DNA of 64,000 bases. Source: Fulvivirga imtechensis AK7. GTDB taxonomy: Bacteria; Bacteroidota; Bacteroidia; Cytophagales; Cyclobacteriaceae. Positions 60,994 to 64,000 of this stretch are shown in pieces (the stretch's first letter is position 1; every line of letters starts with the position of its first letter). The notes below the pieces were generated by a model. That model was not told where the DNA came from, did not search any database, and saw nothing but the letters and a program-made list of their open reading frames with translations. A program made the translations under genes and the position numbers. The stretch lies in assembly GCF_000331535.1 (NCBI RefSeq), contig NZ_AMZN01000006.1, forward strand, positions 62,001 through 126,000, read 5' to 3'.

Positions 60994-62346
60994 TTTAACA
61001 GGCTTTTTCTTAATTAAATCCGTCTGGGTTCTAATTTCTTTTAATGCGGTGCATTCCCATAATGAGCCTTTACCAGGGGGACCAATGACATGCAAATTCT
61101 GAATTTCTGATGACAACCTACCGATCGCTTTGTAAGAGGGTGAAATTCTAATGCCGAGGTTTAGTTCGTCAAGGGTTAGCACACCGGCACTTATCATACT
61201 CTTAAAGAATGGCATATTTTTATGCTTGCCAAAAGCCTGAGGACCTGTACAATTAATCAGCCAGTCGAATTCGAGGGTTTCTTCTTCAATGCATTGCCTT
61301 ACCTTAATATCAACCAGCAACTTTTGCTCCTCCTTCCTGATTAGTTTTATCCTGGCAGCCATTAATTCAAGCCTCCCTTTTTCACGTAGGCTTTGGAATA
61401 TTTCATAACTTTCCGCAGGCACTCTGTGGCGGGAAGTTTCCCAATATGGCCTTAAATGAGTGAGAAAACTTATTCTATCATTTTTGGATAGGTTTTTCCA
61501 AATTTCCGGAGTATAGTTTCTTACAGCATTAATAACACTCCTCCAGTCTATTCCTTTTTTTTCAGCATAACATATCTCTTTCCTTATCCAGTGGAGCAAT
61601 TCCACTACCCGCATGCTATTAAAATTAGGTATTGTTTGTAGTGAATAGTCTTCCACTGCCTTATGTGGCTGGGGAATCAAGCCTCTGCGAGAGATCACCG
61701 TGATTTTTCCCTGATGATTTTTCTGCTTCAAAGACAGGACCTGGTCTATCATTGTCAGGCCGCTACCTATTATCAGGACATCATCTTTAGGGTGTATCCG
61801 CTTTAGTTGGTGAACATCCCACGGGTTGGAGATATATGGCATGCGTTGGTCTGAATTATTTTTGATGTCAAATTCATGAGGCTGTAGATTTCCAATGCAT
61901 AACCATAAGTTTTGTACGGTCAACTCTTGCTGATTTTGATCCCGAATGGTAAAAGTATTGTAATTATAAATGTCAAGATTGGTAATTTCACTATAGTGAA
62001 CATATACTTGATGCTGCGAATATCTTTTTATAGCTTTTTCCAAAGAATCTGATAGGTAATGACCAAACACCCATCTCGGAACAAAATCATTTGGTTCGTA
62101 TATATAACCATTTTTTAATAACCATCTACAAAAATCATCCGGTTTGTCCTCGTGAATACTCATTTCTTTAGCAGGAACATTTAATAGATGACAATGATCT
62201 TTTGAGGCATAAGCGACACCTTTGGCAAACTGATGCCGATACTTTTCAAAGATATGAATAAGCAGAGGCTCAATACTTCTCTCTAAAAGTCGAATGGTGG
62301 TAAGGGTACCGCTCAATCCGCCTCCTACAATAGCATGAGATTCCAT
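60991..62346 (-). CDS. FAD/NAD(P)-binding oxidoreductase (HpnW/PF13454-like)
   Basis: A 451-residue flavoprotein. The FAD motif is HAIVGGGLSGTLTTIRLL (4-20), the central NAD(P) motif is DVLIIGSGLTMIDQVLSL, and GVAYASKDHCHLLNVPAKEMS matches the FAD-NAD(P)-binding family that includes hydroxyacyl/monooxygenase-like proteins. The C-terminal DWLINCTGPQ and HVIGPPGKGSLWECTALKEIR close the FAD fold. The substrate is unknown. It begins 34 bp after pstB on the same strand. A 96-base upstream extension inside pstB is unlikely, so 62346 is preferred. The stop codon is within element E. Confidence 0.85.
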   Translation of the reverse strand: MESHAIVGGGLSGTLTTIRLLERSIEPLLIHIFEKYRHQFAKGVAYASKDHCHLLNVPAKEMSIHEDKPDDFCRWLLKNGYIYEPNDFVPRWVFGHYLSDSLEKAIKRYSQHQVYVHYSEITNLDIYNYNTFTIRDQNQQELTVQNLWLCIGNLQPHEFDIKNNSDQRMPYISNPWDVHQLKRIHPKDDVLIIGSGLTMIDQVLSLKQKNHQGKITVISRRGLIPQPHKAVEDYSLQTIPNFNSMRVVELLHWIRKEICYAEKKGIDWRSVINAVRNYTPEIWKNLSKNDRISFLTHLRPYWETSRHRVPAESYEIFQSLREKGRLELMAARIKLIRKEEQKLLVDIKVRQCIEEETLEFDWLINCTGPQAFGKHKNMPFFKSMISAGVLTLDELNLGIRISPSYKAIGRLSSEIQNLHVIGPPGKGSLWECTALKEIRTQTDLIKKKPVK

Positions 62347-62380
62347 TATATTATAATCAATTTTTGATTGTTGTTTAAGT

Positions 62381-63202
62381 TTAATGGCCGACAAACAAAT
62401 ACTCTTTGAAGGTTTCCGTTTTTGGGTCTTCAAAGAGCACATCCGGACGGCCTTTTTCTATTACTTCTCCGAAATACATAAAGGCAACATAGTCGGCCAG
62501 GCGTTTGGCTTGTCGTAAAATGTGTGTCACCAATACGATAGAAAATTCTTGACTCAACTCCTTAAATTGCTCTTCGATTTTTCGACTAGAAATGGGGTCT
62601 AATGCAGAAGTAGGTTCATCCGCCAAAATCACACGAGGTTCAATGGCCAACCCACGGGCAAGGCACAATCGTTGTTGCTGACCAATGGATAACCGGCCTG
62701 CCGGACTTTTCAGCCTGTCTTTTACTTCTTCCCAAAGGGCGACTTTTTGCAAGTAGTGTGCTATACGATCGTCCTGCTCCGACTTAGCTTTTATGCCTTT
62801 CAGCTTTAAAGCATAGCGAATATTTTCGGCTATAGTACCTGGCAAGGGTTGTGGTCGTTGGGAGAGCAGCCCCATTTTTTGCCGCAAGTCATATACATCG
62901 ATTTCTTTGCTGAGGATGTCTTTTCCTTCAAAGAAAATGGACCCTTCGGTACGGATGTCCGGGTAAAGGTCGGACAAGCGATTGAAGGTTTTGAGCAAAG
63001 TGGTTTTACCACAACCCGATGGTCCGAGAAGAACAGTAATCCCTTTGTCACGGATGTTGAGTTCTACATTTTTAAGCGTTTGTTGTTTGCCATGCCAGAG
63101 GCTCAGGTCTTTGACATAGATCAGGTTGTGAAGCCCTTTAGCCTGATCCTTCCTTATAATTTCCTGATCTATAATTGATGATACATGATTACTGTTTCTC
63201 AT
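62381..63202 (-). CDS. pstB: Phosphate ABC transporter ATP-binding protein
   Basis: A 273-residue ABC ATPase. Walker A is GPSGCGKTTLL, the Q-loop is LLSQRPQPLPGTI, the signature is LSIGQQQRLCLARGLA, Walker B is VILADEPTSALD, and the switch His is VLVTHILRQAKR. The pattern matches PstB, which powers phosphate import through PstA/PstC. It overlaps pstA by 4 bp. Sequence alone cannot exclude a related oxyanion, but phosphate is most likely. Confidence 0.93.
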   Translation of the reverse strand: MRNSNHVSSIIDQEIIRKDQAKGLHNLIYVKDLSLWHGKQQTLKNVELNIRDKGITVLLGPSGCGKTTLLKTFNRLSDLYPDIRTEGSIFFEGKDILSKEIDVYDLRQKMGLLSQRPQPLPGTIAENIRYALKLKGIKAKSEQDDRIAHYLQKVALWEEVKDRLKSPAGRLSIGQQQRLCLARGLAIEPRVILADEPTSALDPISSRKIEEQFKELSQEFSIVLVTHILRQAKRLADYVAFMYFGEVIEKGRPDVLFEDPKTETFKEYLFVGH

Positions 63203-64000
63203 GCTATTTTGTTTTTAGAGAGTTTTTTACTGATAAATCTTGATGAAATGCTGATGGTAAGTATGATGATCGTCAATACTACTGCTGCTGCATAAGCCCT
63301 TGCCTTTACTTCGGGAATAGGTGAACTGAGCTGAAAGAATACAGCCAAAGGCAAGGTAGCTGCAGGTTCTGTCAGGCTTTCCGGAATATAGTCGGTATAA
63401 CCTGCTGTAAACAGTACGGAAGCGGTATCACCAATTCCTTTTCCTAGTGCCAACAGGAAAGCCGTAGCTACTCCGGGCAGTGTTTGCCTCAGCAAAAACT
63501 TATACCCTATCTCTCCTTTGTAAAACCCCAGTGAAACGGCCGATTCGAAGAGTCCATGTGAAACTTGCTGAAGGCTTTCGTCCATAGCCCGGATCATCAC
63601 CGGACTGATGAGAAAAGCTACTGTAATAATGGCTGCCAGTAGTGAGGTTGGCCAGCCCATAAAGAGCATCAGGTTGAAACCGAAGGCTCCATAGACGATA
63701 GGAGGAACACCCCACAATACATCCAAACATAAACGGATTCTTTTTTGCCAATTTGGAAATGAGAAGAGGTAGGTGTGTATAAACAATGCCGTAGGCACAC
63801 TGATCACAACGGCTATTAACGATGCTCCGATGGCCAGATACACCGAACCAATAATGGCATTTAGTATTCCTCCTTCTTTTCCAAAGTAATACCCTCCCTT
63901 AGGTACCTGGGTCAGGATCTCCCAGTTTAGAGCAGGAAGTCCCTTAATAAAGATACCTCCCAATATGCTGAAAAGTACCAGAACAATGAGCAATGTAAAT
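63199..64000 (-). CDS. pstA: Phosphate ABC transporter permease PstA (partial at window edge)
   Basis: The frame is open to the right edge of the window, so the N-terminus lies outside. The visible 264 residues hold the BPD_transp_1 core: ILNAIIGSVYLAIGASLIAVVISVPTALFIHTY, LWGVPPIVYGAFG, and AMDESLQQVSHGLFESAVSLGF, the EAA-type loop for PstB contact, then LLALGKGIGDTASVLFTAG. It would form the membrane channel with PstC, expected upstream beyond the window. Confidence 0.93.
   Translation of the reverse strand, partial: FTLLIVLVLFSILGGIFIKGLPALNWEILTQVPKGGYYFGKEGGILNAIIGSVYLAIGASLIAVVISVPTALFIHTYLFSFPNWQKRIRLCLDVLWGVPPIVYGAFGFNLMLFMGWPTSLLAAIITVAFLISPVMIRAMDESLQQVSHGLFESAVSLGFYKGEIGYKFLLRQTLPGVATAFLLALGKGIGDTASVLFTAGYTDYIPESLTEPAATLPLAVFFQLSSPIPEVKARAYAAAVVLTIIILTISISSRFISKKLSKNKIA

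Overview
The window looks like a chromosome segment from a Bacteroidota bacterium, most likely of the order Cytophagales. The evidence is secreted proteins carrying type IX secretion (T9SS) C-terminal sorting domains of both types, a PorP/SprF-family protein, many weak or absent Shine-Dalgarno sites, and Bacteroidota-typical membrane and signalling families. The genus cannot be fixed from the sequence alone. No tRNA, rRNA, CRISPR array or complete insertion sequence was found.

Layout. 0.6-4.5 kb: a BLUF blue-light receptor divergent from a three-gene run (SDR, extended SDR, CYP152 fatty-acid peroxygenase). 5-10.3 kb: a soluble histidine kinase with two tandem small paralogues, a PrsW-like protease, a YihY/BrkB protein and a GlxA-type regulator. 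10.4-16.4 kb: a T9SS-exported alpha/beta hydrolase, a periplasmic-binding-protein/histidine-kinase fusion and an unrecognised helical protein. 16.6-21 kb: gyrA, a TPR protein and a rhodanese lipoprotein.

21-28.7 kb: a surface-glycan locus. A sulfotransferase and a GT-C-like membrane protein face a tightly packed operon of a second GT-C-like protein, a UbiA-type phosphoribosyltransferase, DprE1-like oxidase, DprE2-like reductase and a HAD phosphatase. Together these match the whole polyprenyl-phosphate arabinofuranose donor pathway known from mycobacteria. 28.9-44.4 kb (minus strand): an esterase/GMC oxidoreductase/Tat subunit/acyltransferase operon, a PorP-SPOR fusion with a 1760-residue adhesin-like esterase holding 15 PKD-like repeats, and a third related esterase. 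44.4-50 kb (minus strand): an exopolysaccharide operon (response regulator, pseudo-receiver/sugar-transferase fusion, two GT2 enzymes, asparagine synthase).

50.9-58.5 kb: a universal stress protein, a DUF202 protein, then an arsenic operon (arsR, arsM, ArsC/LMW-phosphatase-like, acr3, metallophosphoesterase) with two matching palindromic operators. It is followed by a graveyard of metal-resistance remnants: the tail of an RND pump and a chrA broken by a small deletion. 58.8-64 kb: an SLC13-type transporter, an FAD/NAD(P)-binding protein, pstB and a partial pstA.

The most unusual observations are the complete arabinofuranose-donor operon in a Gram-negative glycan locus, and a family of at least six short palindromic elements sharing TAGTGTCT-type ends, two of which supply the stop codon of the neighbouring gene.
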